A stretch of DNA of 64,000 nucleotides from Streptosporangiaceae bacterium (GCA_019239975.1 JAFAZE010000070.1:93478-157477), one strand, 5' to 3'; positions 1-8,764 are shown, numbered from the stretch's first letter. Program-made: numbers and translations. Notes: a model not told the origin generated them from the sequence alone.

Positions 1-8
1 GCTGCGGC

Positions 9-46
9 GGCTGAGCTGGAGTGGCTGAGCTGGAGTGGCTGAGCCG
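9..46. repeat. 14-bp tandem repeat
   Basis: The unit GGCTGAGCTGGAGT occurs twice in full and once in part just upstream of the first gene. It is a simple tandem duplication with no evident function. Confidence 0.7.
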
Positions 47-78
47 AACGACCCAGGCTGAAGGGAACGGACGACATC

Positions 79-792
79 ATGAGCGAGATCAGGGCGGCCA
101 CCGTCCTGCCGGCCAGGCGCACGCCGGTCACCCTCCGCACCTCCGACGGGCTTCGGCTGATCGGCGAGCTGGCGGCGCCGCCGCACGCCGCCCCGGTCGC
201 GACACTGGTCTGCCTGCACCCGCTGCCCACCCACGGCGGGATGATGGACAGCCACATCCTCCGCAAGGCGTCCTACCGGCTGCCGGCCCTGGCCGGGCTC
301 GCCGTGCTGCGGTTCAACACCCGGGGCACGTCGTCGGAGCAGGGGACGAGCGAGGGCGCGTTCGGCGGCGGCGAGGACGAGAGGCACGACGTGGCGGCGG
401 CCGTCGATTACGCCGTCGCGGCCGGTCTGCCCAGGCTCTGGCTGGTGGGCTGGTCGTTCGGCACCGAGCTGGCGCTGAAGTGGGGCGATCTGCCCGCGGT
501 GGAGGGCGCGATCCTGCTGTCCCCGCCGCTGCGGAGGGCCACCGATGCCGATCTGGACCGCTGGGCCGCCTCCGGGAAGCCGCTGACCGCGCTCGTCCCC
601 GAGCTGGACGACTATCTGCGGCCCGACGAGGCCAGGCAGCGGTTCGCGAGGGTGCCGAAGGCGCACGTGACCGGCGTCGATGGTGCTAAGCACCTGTGGG
701 TTGGCGAGCCGTATGTTCGTATTGTGCTCAACGAGATCGTGCGGGCCGTCAACCCCGGCGCGGCGCCGCTGCCGACCGAGTGGGAGGGATGA
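79..792 (+). CDS. alpha/beta hydrolase
   Basis: A 237-residue cytoplasmic protein with no signal peptide. The nucleophile elbow G-W-S-F-G-T places the candidate catalytic Ser at residue 127. An HPLPTHGG stretch near residue 47 resembles the oxyanion-hole region of dienelactone-hydrolase-like and acyl-peptidase-like esterases, and a late GAKHLW segment near residue 203 can supply the catalytic His. The stop overlaps the start of the SDR gene (ATGA), so the two are probably cotranslated. Family assignment follows from the fold motifs; the substrate is unknown. Confidence 0.8.
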   Translation: MSEIRAATVLPARRTPVTLRTSDGLRLIGELAAPPHAAPVATLVCLHPLPTHGGMMDSHILRKASYRLPALAGLAVLRFNTRGTSSEQGTSEGAFGGGEDERHDVAAAVDYAVAAGLPRLWLVGWSFGTELALKWGDLPAVEGAILLSPPLRRATDADLDRWAASGKPLTALVPELDDYLRPDEARQRFARVPKAHVTGVDGAKHLWVGEPYVRIVLNEIVRAVNPGAAPLPTEWEG

Positions 793-1574
793 CCGTGGCT
801 TCCGAGGCATGGCGGCTTTTCTCGCTGGAGGGCAGGAAAGCGCTGGTGACCGGCGCCTCCCGCGGCATCGGCCAGGTCATCGCGGCGGCGCTCGCCACGG
901 CCGGCGCCGACGTGGCGGTCACCGCGCGCAACGAGGAAGGGCTGGCGCAGACCGCGCAGGTGGTCACCGAACAAGGACGGGAGGCGGTCGTCATCCCGGC
1001 CGACATCTCCCGGGAGGAGACGGCCACGGCCGTCGTGAAAGAGGCGATCAAGCGGCTGGGGCAGCTCGACATCGTGGTGAACAACGCCGGCGGGCAGAAC
1101 TTCGTGGTGCCCTTCCTGGACATGCGGGCATCGGGCTGGGACAAGGTCATGCGGCTGAACCTCGACGCCACCATGTACGTCTGCCAGGCGGCCGGCGCTC
1201 ACCTGGCGGAGCGCCGCACCGGCTCGGTCATCAACCTCGCCTCGGTCGCCGGCCTGACCGCGTCGCCCTTCCTCGCCCCGTACGGCGCCGCCAAGGCCGG
1301 CGTCATCTCGCTCACCAGGACGCTCGCCAGCGAGTGGGGGAGTACGGGGATACGGGTCAACGCGCTGTGCCCGGGCTGGACCGCCACCGACCTGAACCGC
1401 AATCTGTGGGATACCGAGGACGGCGGGCGGGCGACGATCATGAACGTGCCGATGGGCCGCTGGGGCAAGGCCGAGGAGATGGCCGGCCCGGCCGTGTTCC
1501 TGGCCAGCGACGCGTCGTCCTACATGACCGGGCAGGTCCTCGTCGTGGACGGCGGCCTGTCGGTGGCCCCGTAA
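789..1574 (+). CDS. SDR family oxidoreductase
   Basis: A 261-residue classical short-chain dehydrogenase/reductase. The cofactor loop T-G-A-S-R-G-I-G lies at residues 21-28, NNAG at 98-101, and the catalytic residues are Ser152, Tyr165 and Lys169 (YGAAK). The C-terminus ends in the usual MTGQVLVVDGG. The ATG at 789 overlaps the hydrolase stop; longer in-frame starts upstream are rejected because they would lie inside that gene. Such enzymes reduce 3-oxoacyl groups or oxidise sugars and polyols; the substrate cannot be told from sequence. A strong terminator hairpin follows. Confidence 0.85.
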   Translation: MTVASEAWRLFSLEGRKALVTGASRGIGQVIAAALATAGADVAVTARNEEGLAQTAQVVTEQGREAVVIPADISREETATAVVKEAIKRLGQLDIVVNNAGGQNFVVPFLDMRASGWDKVMRLNLDATMYVCQAAGAHLAERRTGSVINLASVAGLTASPFLAPYGAAKAGVISLTRTLASEWGSTGIRVNALCPGWTATDLNRNLWDTEDGGRATIMNVPMGRWGKAEEMAGPAVFLASDASSYMTGQVLVVDGGLSVAP

Positions 1575-1585
1575 CGACGCGCCGC

Positions 1586-1609
1586 GGGGCCCGATGCGCC
1601 AGCGGCCCC
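1586..1609. repeat. GGGGCC/GGCCCC dispersed hairpin, copy 1
   Basis: GGGGCC, a 12-nt middle containing TGCGCCAGC, then GGCCCC. Near-identical copies lie at 17749-17772, 17780-17803, 36407-36430 and 36438-36461. This copy is in the gap between convergent genes. Confidence 0.75.
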
Positions 1610-1635
1610 AGGGGCGGCGGCCCGCCAGCAAACGA

Positions 1636-1670
1636 CGGTGCCGGGATCGAGTGGCCCGATCCCGGCACCG
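1636..1670. terminator. bidirectional terminator hairpin
   Basis: A perfect 14-bp stem beginning CGGTGCCGGG with a 7-nt loop, placed between the convergent SDR and coiled-coil genes. No U-tract follows, as is usual in actinobacteria. Confidence 0.7.
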
Positions 1671-1683
1671 GCCGTACTGAGAG

Positions 1684-3129
1684 CTACTTGGTCCACCAGT
1701 CGTCGTCGCTGTCGGCCTTGGCCTGGCCGGCGGGCTGCTTCGCGCCCGAGCCCGGCGCGGGCTGTCCCGGGACCGCGGTGGGCGGCCGCTGCACGGTTCC
1801 CTGGACGGTCGCCGGGCCGGCGGAGCCGGCGGAGCCGGGGGCGGGCTGGCCGTTCCCGCCCTGCCGGGCGGCCTGCGGCGGCGCGGCCGCGGGCGGCGTG
1901 ACCGCGCCGCCGTTGCCGGCGGGCGGGCCCGCGCTTTCGGCGATGGCCCCCTTAGCGGGCGCCGAAGTCACGGCCGGCTCCGCCACCATCGGCATCTGGC
2001 CACCGAGCAGCTGGCGCACCTGAGCGAGGTGGCTCGCGATGCTCTCCTTCTGCCTGGTCAGCTCGTCGACCTCGCGCTGCGAGGTAACCCGGCGCCGTTC
2101 GGCGTCGGTCTTGGCGTCGCTGAGCAGCTGCTCGGCCTGCGCCTTGGCCTGCGACACGATCTGGTCGGCGTTCTTCTTGGCGTTGCTGACCAGCTGCCTC
2201 GCGTGCTGGTCGGCGTCGCGCCGGGTCTGGTCGGCCTGTGCGGACGCCTTCGCCGCGCGCTGCTCGGCCGTGGAGGCCCGCTGCTCCGCCTCGGAGACCA
2301 GCTTCTGGGTGGCCGCCTGCGCGGCCGAGAGCCGTTCGGCCTCCTGCCGCTCGGCCTCCTCGCGGCGGGCGGCGAGCTGGATCTCGAACTCCGCCTCCGC
2401 CTGCGCGCGCTGCGCCTCGCTCTCCTCCAGGATGCGCTGCGCCTGGCTGCGCATCTCGTCGGCCTGGCGCTTGGACGTGGTGAGGATCTCGTCGCGTTCC
2501 CGCTTCGCGGAGGCCTTCAGCTGGGCGACCTCGCGCTCGGTCGTGGTACGCAGCTTGGCGATGTCCCGCTCGGCCGCGGCGCGCTTCTCGGCGACCTCGT
2601 GGTCGGCGGTAGCCCGCAGCTTCGCGACCTCGCGCTCGGTCGTGGAGGTCAGCTCGTCGGCCTCGCGCCGCGCGGTGGTCCTGATCGAGTCGGCCTCGCG
2701 CTCCGCCGCGCCCCGCATGTCGTCGGATTCCCGCTTGGCGTTCGCGCGCAGCTCGGCGGCCTCGTTCTCGGCGGCGGCGCGCAGCTCCGCGCCGTCGACC
2801 TTCGCCGCGGCCTTGATCTCGTTGGCCTCGGACCTGGCTGCCTGCACGAGTTCGGTGGCCTGCTCCTCGGCGAGCCTGAGCAGCTGCTCGATGCGCGCGC
2901 CGAGGCCGGAGTAGGTGGGCCGTTCCTGCTCCTGGATCTGCCGGTGCGCCTCACTGAGCTCGCGCTTCGCGGCCAGAGACTCCTCCTGGTGCCGGCGCAG
3001 CTCATTGCTGAGCTGCCGTATGTGCTCGTCCACCTGGTGCGGGTCATAACCGCGCATGACCTTGGCGAAATCGCGCGGCGGGGTGTCTTCGAAGAAACTG
3101 GTGAGTTGAGCGTCAATGTCCGATTGCAT
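1684..3129 (-). CDS. DivIVA-domain coiled-coil protein (FilP/Scy-like)
   Basis: A 481-residue protein. Residues 26-37 read RGYDPHQVDEHI, the signature of the DivIVA-like N-terminal domain found in actinobacterial polar coiled-coil proteins. Residues about 40-375 form an almost unbroken coiled coil rich in Ala, Glu, Arg and Lys, with a repeating pattern of the type AxREADxxRxxA. A Pro/Ala/Gly-rich linker follows, and the end is acidic-aromatic (DDDWWTK). In Streptomyces coelicolor, filP and scy lie beside mce, thiolase and meaB, as here, which supports a role in polar growth scaffolding. It is longer than FilP and far shorter than Scy, so I give no symbol. Confidence 0.8.
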   Translation of the reverse strand: MQSDIDAQLTSFFEDTPPRDFAKVMRGYDPHQVDEHIRQLSNELRRHQEESLAAKRELSEAHRQIQEQERPTYSGLGARIEQLLRLAEEQATELVQAARSEANEIKAAAKVDGAELRAAAENEAAELRANAKRESDDMRGAAEREADSIRTTARREADELTSTTEREVAKLRATADHEVAEKRAAAERDIAKLRTTTEREVAQLKASAKRERDEILTTSKRQADEMRSQAQRILEESEAQRAQAEAEFEIQLAARREEAERQEAERLSAAQAATQKLVSEAEQRASTAEQRAAKASAQADQTRRDADQHARQLVSNAKKNADQIVSQAKAQAEQLLSDAKTDAERRRVTSQREVDELTRQKESIASHLAQVRQLLGGQMPMVAEPAVTSAPAKGAIAESAGPPAGNGGAVTPPAAAPPQAARQGGNGQPAPGSAGSAGPATVQGTVQRPPTAVPGQPAPGSGAKQPAGQAKADSDDDWWTK

Positions 3130-3341
3130 ATGGCCTAATCCTGGCTAGACGGGGGACGGCAGGCGGGGACAGCGGCCGGGTTATCGCCTTCGTTGCGGGA
3201 CATGCTGCGCCACCCTCGTCAGCGTGAGACTGTGGCGCGGCATCGCGAACTCCGGCGAGTATCTCGCCCAGTGACAGGCACACTACTCCGCCTCCGCGGG
3301 ATTGGTGGGCTCTTCGGAGTTCTCTGTAGCTGTGAATCCCA

Positions 3342-3794
3342 TTAGATGGCTTTTGTCTCACAAGGCTGGAGCGCACGGCCCCCGCGCGCCTGGACCAGTT
3401 CGGTGAGCACACCGCCGAGGTCCGATGGATGCAGGAAGGCGATCGAGGCACCCATGGAGCCGTGGCGAGGCCGCTCGTCCACCAAGCGTACGCCGGATTC
3501 GCCGATGGCGGCCAGCGCCGCGGTGATGTCGGGCACCGCGTATCCGATGTGGTGAATGCCCTCGCCGCGCCGGGCCAGGAACCTGCCGACCGGCGTGTCC
3601 GGGTGCAGCGGCTCGAGCAGCTGCACGTACGACGCGGCGGGAGCCGCGGACACGGCCAGCATCGCCTCCCGCACGCCCTGCTCGGAGTTGGTCTCCCGGC
3701 TCACCACCGTGAGCCCGAACACGGACTCGTAGCGGGCGATGGCCGCCTCCAGGTCGGGGCAGGCGATCCCCACATGATCGATCCGGGTCAGCAC
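3342..3794 (-). CDS. mce: methylmalonyl-CoA epimerase
   Basis: A 150-residue vicinal-oxygen-chelate protein. It interconverts (2R)- and (2S)-methylmalonyl-CoA in propionyl-CoA metabolism. Expected metal ligands are visible: His7 in RIDHVGI, Gln58, His82 in GIHHIGY and Glu132 near the end. I chose the GTG at 3794 because GGAGG sits four bases upstream; an ATG at 3824 would add ten atypical residues. The gene is divergent from the thiolase gene and lies in one block with meaB, as in Streptomyces. Confidence 0.88.
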   Translation of the reverse strand: MLTRIDHVGIACPDLEAAIARYESVFGLTVVSRETNSEQGVREAMLAVSAAPAASYVQLLEPLHPDTPVGRFLARRGEGIHHIGYAVPDITAALAAIGESGVRLVDERPRHGSMGASIAFLHPSDLGGVLTELVQARGGRALQPCETKAI

Positions 3795-3878
3795 GGTACC
3801 TCCAGCCACGAGTCCTGCGGGCATTTCCTGCTGGGTATCGTTGCAAACAGGGCGCGATAGGCGAACACGGAGGCCGGC

Positions 3879-5072
3879 ATGCGCGAGACAATGCCCGAAC
3901 CTGTCATCATCGGCGGCGCGCGGACGGCGATCGGCCGGCTGCTCGGCTCGCTGGCCGGCTACACCGCCGCCGAACTCGGCGGCTTCGCCATCAAGGCGGC
4001 GCTGATGCGCGCGGGCGTGGCGCCGGACCAGGTGGAGTACGTGATCATGGGCCAGGTGCTGCAGGCCGGCGCCGGGCAGATCCCGTCCCGGCAGGCGGCG
4101 GTGCGCGCGGGTATCCCGATGACCGTGCCCTCGATCACGATCAACAAGGTGTGCCTGTCCGGGCTCGACGCGATCGCCCAGGCGGCGCGGCTGATCCGGC
4201 TCGGTGAGTACGACATCGTGGTGGCGGGCGGCATGGAGTCGATGACCGGCGCGCCGCACCTGCTGCCGAAGTCACGTAAGGGCTTCAGGTACGGCCCGGT
4301 CGAGATGCTGGACTCGATGGCGCTGGACGGGCTGACCGACCCGTTCGACCACGTCTCGATGGGTGAGTCGACCGAGCGTCTCGGCGCGAGGCTGGGCATC
4401 ACGCGGGCCGAGCAGGACGAGTTCGCGGCCCGCTCGCAGCAGCGCGCCGCGATCGCGACCAAGAACGGGATCCTGGCCGAGGAGATCACCCCGGTCCCGG
4501 TGCCCAGGCGGGGCAGGGAGCCGCTGACGTTCGCCGAGGACGAGGGCGTGCGCGGCGACACCACCGTGGAGTCGCTCGCCGCGCTGCCCCCCGCGTTCGC
4601 CAAAGACGGCACGATCACCGCGGGATCGGCGTCTCAGATCTCCGACGGCGCGTGCGCGGTCGTCGTGGCGTCCCGGGACACCGCGCTCGCGCTCGGCGCG
4701 GACGTGCTGGCGGAGGTCGGCGCGTTCGGCACGGTGGCGGGCCCGGACAACTCGCTGCACTCCCAGCCGTCGAACGCGATCAGGCGGGCGCTGGCCAAGG
4801 CCGGGCAGGTGGCGGCCGACCTGGACCTGATCGAGATCAACGAGGCGTTCGCGGCCGTCGCCGTGCAGTCCATGCGCGAGCTGGGCGCCGGCCCGGAACG
4901 GGTGAACGTGAACGGCGGCGCGATCGCGCTCGGCCACCCGCTCGGCGCCTCGGGCGCGCGCATCGCGCTGACGCTCGCCTACGAGCTGCGCAGGCGCGGC
5001 GGCGGCCTCGGCGCGGCCGGGCTCTGCGGCGGCGGCGGCCAGGGCTCGGCGCTGCTGCTGCGCGTGCCATAG
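3879..5072 (+). CDS. acetyl-CoA C-acetyltransferase (thiolase)
   Basis: A 397-residue thiolase of normal length. Acyl-enzyme Cys92 lies in [10 protein letters not shown], the active-site His353 in [10 protein letters not shown], and the second Cys383 in [14 protein letters not shown] is also present. GGAGG precedes the ATG at 3879 by five bases. It condenses or cleaves acetoacetyl-CoA or a longer 3-oxoacyl-CoA. The meaB gene follows after 15 bases, so an operon is likely. The acetoacetyl-CoA preference is inferred from the family, not from a diagnostic residue. Confidence 0.9.
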   Translation: MRETMPEPVIIGGARTAIGRLLGSLAGYTAAELGGFAIKAALMRAGVAPDQVEYVIMGQVLQAGAGQIPSRQAAVRAGIPMTVPSITINKVCLSGLDAIAQAARLIRLGEYDIVVAGGMESMTGAPHLLPKSRKGFRYGPVEMLDSMALDGLTDPFDHVSMGESTERLGARLGITRAEQDEFAARSQQRAAIATKNGILAEEITPVPVPRRGREPLTFAEDEGVRGDTTVESLAALPPAFAKDGTITAGSASQISDGACAVVVASRDTALALGADVLAEVGAFGTVAGPDNSLHSQPSNAIRRALAKAGQVAADLDLIEINEAFAAVAVQSMRELGAGPERVNVNGGAIALGHPLGASGARIALTLAYELRRRGGGLGAAGLCGGGGQGSALLLRVP

Positions 5073-5141
5073 CGGGAGAGACACAGCGTGAGCGAGCCGC
5101 AGGGGCGCGGCGCCGTGGAGGCGAGCGGGAGACACAGCATG
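5071..5141 (+). promoter_or_regulatory. duplicated ribosome-binding site and start for meaB
   Basis: AGCGGGAGAGACACAGC-GTG (start at 5088) and AGCGGGAGACACAGC-ATG (start at 5139) are near copies 51 bases apart and in frame. Either could initiate meaB, giving proteins differing by 17 residues. Confidence 0.6.
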
Positions 5142-6182
5142 GGCGCCGGCCCGCCGGCGCTCGTGGAAAGGGCGCGCGGCGGCGATCTGCGGGCGCTCGC
5201 GCGGGTGATCTCGCTCATCGAGAACGGGGGACCGCACCTTCGTTCGGTGATCAAGGAGCTGGCGCCGCTGGCCTCCGGCGCGCGGACGATCGGGCTGACC
5301 GGCGCGCCCGGCGCGGGCAAGTCCACCGTGACCGGGGCGCTGGTGGCGGCGTTCCGGGACCGGGGTGAGCGGGTCGGCGTGCTCGCGGTGGACCCCACGT
5401 CGCCGTTCTCCGGGGGCGCGCTGCTCGGCGACCGGGTGCGTATGCAGGACCACGCGACCGACCCCGGGGTGTTCATCAGGTCGATGGCCAGCCGCGGCCA
5501 CCTGGGCGGGCTGGCCGCCGCCGCGCCGCAGGCGATCCGGGCGCTGGACGCCGCCGGCTTCGGCGTGATCCTGGTCGAGACCGTCGGCGTGGGGCAGGCG
5601 GAGGTCGAGGTCGCGTCGATGGCGGACTCGACGGCGGTCCTCGTCGTGCCCGGCATGGGCGACTCCGTGCAGGCGGCCAAGGCCGGCCTGCTGGAGGTGG
5701 CCGACGTGCTCGTGGTGAACAAGGCGGACCGGCCGGAGACCCAGCAGGCCGTCCGCGACCTGCGGTCCATGGTGGCGCTGGCCGATCTTGATCCGGGGGG
5801 ACGATCCCCCGGAGCCCCCCGGCCAGCGTGGAAGCCGCCGATCGTGACGACGGTGGCGACGGCCGGCGATGGCATCGGCGAGCTCGTCCGGCAGCTTGAC
5901 CGGCACTGGGACTGGCTGGCCGCTTCCGGCGAGCGGGACCGCCGCCGCGCCGGGCGGGCGCGGGACGAGGTGCTGGCGCTGGCGTCCGGCGCGGTGGAAG
6001 CCCGGCTGGCGGCCGCGCCTGGCCTCGGCGAGCTCGCGGCCAGGGTGGCGGACGGCAGGCTCGGACCCTATGAGGCCGCGGATGAGCTGCTGGCCGGCGT
6101 CGGCTTGCCTCCTTTGTTATGCCGAACGAGCGGTGGCTGCTCCGGTGCCGCCCGCCTCGGGCCCCGGGGCGCGGCGAAGTGA
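5088..6182 (+). CDS. meaB: acyl-CoA-mutase G-protein chaperone MeaB
   Basis: A 364-residue G3E GTPase that loads and protects adenosylcobalamin-dependent acyl-CoA mutases. The Walker A loop GAPGAGKST is at residues 72-80, with VDPTSPFSGGA, the ETVGVGQ switch region and the guanine-specificity motif NKAD following. Ten codons (5793-5822, PGGRSPGAPR) correspond exactly to a dispersed DNA repeat, an in-frame insertion before the conserved PPIVTTVAT strand. The last ~20 residues after VGLPP also look non-native and overlap an inverted repeat. The GTG at 5088 and ATG at 5139 are both plausible starts. The client may be the mutase at 9141. Confidence 0.9.
   Translation: MSEPQGRGAVEASGRHSMGAGPPALVERARGGDLRALARVISLIENGGPHLRSVIKELAPLASGARTIGLTGAPGAGKSTVTGALVAAFRDRGERVGVLAVDPTSPFSGGALLGDRVRMQDHATDPGVFIRSMASRGHLGGLAAAAPQAIRALDAAGFGVILVETVGVGQAEVEVASMADSTAVLVVPGMGDSVQAAKAGLLEVADVLVVNKADRPETQQAVRDLRSMVALADLDPGGRSPGAPRPAWKPPIVTTVATAGDGIGELVRQLDRHWDWLAASGERDRRRAGRARDEVLALASGAVEARLAAAPGLGELAARVADGRLGPYEAADELLAGVGLPPLLCRTSGGCSGAARLGPRGAAK
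5793..5822 (+). repeat. module-1 repeat inserted in meaB
   Basis: A 30-bp CCGGGGGG...CCCCCCGG segment, exactly ten codons. With about two changes it matches the complement of 11793-11823, and it also matches the 43-bp units at 58355-58484. Confidence 0.75.
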
Positions 6183-6203
6183 TGCCAGCGCTCGTTCGGC
6201 AAA
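6118..6203. repeat. 21-bp inverted repeat flanking the meaB 3' end
   Basis: TGCCGAACGAGCG, then one variable base and TGGC, occurs directly at 6120-6137 and in inverse orientation at 6184-6201. The arms enclose the last codons of meaB and its stop. It may be a long-loop hairpin, a miniature mobile-element remnant or an operator for the next gene. Confidence 0.6.
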
Positions 6204-6264
6204 ATGTCTTACACCGAACACGGTGGTGAGCGATCCGTGCGGGGCCGGCCCTAGGGTGTTAGAT

Positions 6265-6813
6265 GTGCGTAAGGCGCTTGAGCTGCCCTTTGACCCGATC
6301 GACCGGGCAGCGCGAATCTGGGAGCACAGGTTCGGGCCGTCGCGGTCGATGGCGGCGGTCACCTCGATCATGCGCGCCCAGCAGATCCTGCTCGCCGAGC
6401 TGGACGCGATCCTGCGGCCCTATGGGCTGACCTTCGCACGGTACGAGGCGCTGGTCCTGCTGTCGTTCAGCCGGGCGGGCGCGCTGCCGCTGCGGGTGAT
6501 CGGCGAGCGGCTGATGGTGCACCCGACCAGCGTCACGAACACGATCGACCGGCTCGCGCTGCAGGGCATGGTGGTCCGCCGGCCGAACCCCGAGGACGGC
6601 CGGGGCCGGCTGGCGGAGATCACCGAGCGGGGCCGGGACGCGGTGCGGGTCGCGACGCGGGACCTGATGGCGGCGGACTTCGGGCTCGCCGGGTACTCCG
6701 ACGAGGACCTCGAGGAGCTGTTCGGCCTGCTGCGCGGGCTGCGCCTGTCCGCGGGCGACTTCATACCCGCGGACCAGCCGGCGCTGGGGGATCAGCGCCC
6801 CGCGAACGCCTGA
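6265..6813 (+). CDS. MarR family transcriptional regulator
   Basis: A 182-residue winged-helix regulator. The start of the protein, VRKALELPFDPIDRAARIW, matches the family N-terminus I recall from Streptomyces homologues near meaB. The recognition-helix region LMVHPTSVTNTIDRL and the wing RRPNPEDGRG are clear. The GTG at 6265 has no Shine-Dalgarno and may be leaderless; a GTG at 6256 is the alternative. A candidate operator CACCG-AACA-CGGTG lies at 6212-6225. It probably controls acyl-CoA metabolism genes nearby, but this is inferred from position only. Confidence 0.82.
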   Translation: MRKALELPFDPIDRAARIWEHRFGPSRSMAAVTSIMRAQQILLAELDAILRPYGLTFARYEALVLLSFSRAGALPLRVIGERLMVHPTSVTNTIDRLALQGMVVRRPNPEDGRGRLAEITERGRDAVRVATRDLMAADFGLAGYSDEDLEELFGLLRGLRLSAGDFIPADQPALGDQRPANA

Positions 6814-6816
6814 CCG

Positions 6817-8277
6817 CTACCCGCGGACCGGGGAGGGCTGCCAGGTGAGGCCGCCGTCGAAGGTGAGCCAGATCTCGTGCAGCGCGGTGTCGGCGGGCAG
6901 CGCGATGCCCTGCGAGTCGGTGGTCATCCCCAGGTAGCTGAAGCCGCCGGGCGGCGCTCCGCCGGTGAGCGTCGCCTGCCGCCATCCGGTGGTTCCCGTG
7001 GGCAGCACGGTGATGCCCGCACTGGTCGCCTCGAGGACCGTTCCATCTGGAGCCTCGGCCAGCGACGTAGCGGTTGCCGCCGCGGGAGCGCCGATGGCCG
7101 CCCACGCCCGCGCGCCGGCGGTGGCACTGGCGGACGCCGCCGGCGAGGCGCCGGCGCTTGACGGGGGACCGCCGCCCGTGCTCAGGTACAGCTCGCCCGC
7201 CGGCGGCTGCGCGCAGAGCAGGGCGAGGCTGGTCGTCGTCGCCGCGGCGAGCATCTCGGCGGACGGCTGGCCGTCCTGCTGGGCGTGGCCCGGCGCGCAT
7301 GACGCTCCTCCCGTGGCGGGCAGCGCCTGCCACGGGGCGCTCGCGTCGGCCGGCCCGGCGAACAGCGTTCCGTCCGGAGCGAGCAGGAAGCCGCGGGTCC
7401 CGGCCAGCACGAGCGCGGCCGACGTGGCGTTGCCGCCCGCGCCGAGACCGGTGGTGGACGTGCCGACCGGCGCCCAGTCGTCGCCGGAAGCGGGGGCCGA
7501 GTACAGCGTGAAGCTCGTGCAGCCCCCGGCGAAGTCAGCGCCGGTGCCGGTGCAGGTGGCGAACAGCGCGAACGCCCGGTCGCCGGCGGTCTCCAGGCCG
7601 GTCACGCGCTGCCCGTTGGTCGGGATCCGCGTCCACGTCGTCCCCCCGTCGTGCGTCGCCCACAGCTCCGGGCCGAACGCCCAGCCGTCGGACGCGTTGA
7701 GGAACCTGATGCCGCTGACGCCGTCCGGGCCATTCGGCGCGCCGGCCAGCGGGGCGGGCACGCCGGACCAGCTCTTGCCGGCGTCGTCCGTGCGCGCGAT
7801 CGACGTGCAGTACCGCGTGGCGCAGTGGCCGGGCGTCCCCGCCTGGCCGATCACCCAGCCGGTGCCCAGGCCGATGAACGTGACGGACTCCGGCGCGAAG
7901 TTGGGCGGCACCGGGGGAACCTGTGCCGATACGCCGGCCGGCGGCCCCGCGAGGCTCGGAGCGGGTGATGCGGCCGGGGCGCCGCTCCCGTCGCTCATGG
8001 GGACGTTCTGCTGGCGGGCGGGCGTGGAGCCGCTGGCCGCCTGATTGCCCGTCAGCGAGGGCGGGCCGGTGATGTGCAGCGACACGACCTGCGGTATCGT
8101 GACCCCGGCCGCGATGACCGCCGCCGCCGAGGCGGCGGTGACCGCGAGCTTGCGGAGCTTGCGGTGGCGCGCCCTGCGCCTGATCAGCTCGAACGTGCCG
8201 GGCGGCGGCGGTAGCGGCTGGACCTGCTCGCTCAGCCAGTCCGCCAGCTCGTCGCGGCCGTCGCGGTTATCTGGCAT
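6817..8277 (-). CDS. membrane-anchored YCF48/sialidase-like propeller protein
   Basis: A 486-residue protein with a ~42-residue cytoplasmic N-terminus (ELADWLSEQV..), one transmembrane helix at about 43-62, a Ser/Pro/Ala-rich linker, and an extracytoplasmic domain with repeated WxxxGxxG and D-G-G-x-T-W motifs (for example THDGGTTWTRIP and TFDGGLTWQPSP) typical of BNR/YCF48 beta-propellers. Its start overlaps the end of the ECF sigma gene by 11 bases. Topology and coupling suggest an anti-sigma role or a stress-sensing partner, but no canonical zinc anti-sigma motif is visible, so this is inference. Confidence 0.65.
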   Translation of the reverse strand: MPDNRDGRDELADWLSEQVQPLPPPPGTFELIRRRARHRKLRKLAVTAASAAAVIAAGVTIPQVVSLHITGPPSLTGNQAASGSTPARQQNVPMSDGSGAPAASPAPSLAGPPAGVSAQVPPVPPNFAPESVTFIGLGTGWVIGQAGTPGHCATRYCTSIARTDDAGKSWSGVPAPLAGAPNGPDGVSGIRFLNASDGWAFGPELWATHDGGTTWTRIPTNGQRVTGLETAGDRAFALFATCTGTGADFAGGCTSFTLYSAPASGDDWAPVGTSTTGLGAGGNATSAALVLAGTRGFLLAPDGTLFAGPADASAPWQALPATGGASCAPGHAQQDGQPSAEMLAAATTTSLALLCAQPPAGELYLSTGGGPPSSAGASPAASASATAGARAWAAIGAPAAATATSLAEAPDGTVLEATSAGITVLPTGTTGWRQATLTGGAPPGGFSYLGMTTDSQGIALPADTALHEIWLTFDGGLTWQPSPVRG

Positions 8278-8764
8278 CGCTGGCTCCTAGCGCCTCCCGC
8301 AAACGTGACCTGGCATGATACAGGTCGGCCTTGATGGTTCCCTCAGGCCGCCTGAGCAGCACGGCGATTTCCCGCACCCCGAACCCCGCGTAGTAGTGGA
8401 GCAGGAACGCGCTGCGCAGCCGCGGCGGCAGCGACTGGATGAGGTGGCGCACGTCCACGTCCTGCGCGGGATCGGACACCGGCTCGCGTTCCGCTCCCGC
8501 CGTGACGGTGCGCATCGCGCGGCGCTCCCGCTCGGCCTTCCGCCAGTGGTCGCGCACCAGGTTCGTCGCGATCATGTACAGGTAGCTCTGCGGGCTTTCC
8601 AGCCTGGCCCACCGCGCCAGCAGCCGGACGAACGCCTCGGACGCGATCTCGTGCGCCGTGTCGTCGTCGTCGACGAGCCGCCGGACCCAGCCCGCGAGCT
8701 TCGGGTACGCCGCGGCGAACAAATCCTCCGCTGACGCTCGCTCGGCGCTGGCCTGCGCACCCAC
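8267..8764 (-). CDS. ECF-type RNA polymerase sigma factor
   Basis: A 165-residue sigma-70 family protein. Region 2 (LFAAAYPKLAGWVRRLVDDDDTAHEIASEAF) and region 4 (LPPRLRSAFLLHYYAGFGVREIA, then GTIKADLYHARSRLREAL) are present with no long region 3, as in ECF factors. I chose GTG at 8764, preceded by GGAGG at four bases; an in-frame GTG at 8917 would add 51 low-similarity residues and has no ribosome-binding site. It overlaps the downstream propeller gene, so the two form an operon. Confidence 0.85.
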   Translation of the reverse strand: MGAQASAERASAEDLFAAAYPKLAGWVRRLVDDDDTAHEIASEAFVRLLARWARLESPQSYLYMIATNLVRDHWRKAERERRAMRTVTAGAEREPVSDPAQDVDVRHLIQSLPPRLRSAFLLHYYAGFGVREIAVLLRRPEGTIKADLYHARSRLREALGASDAR

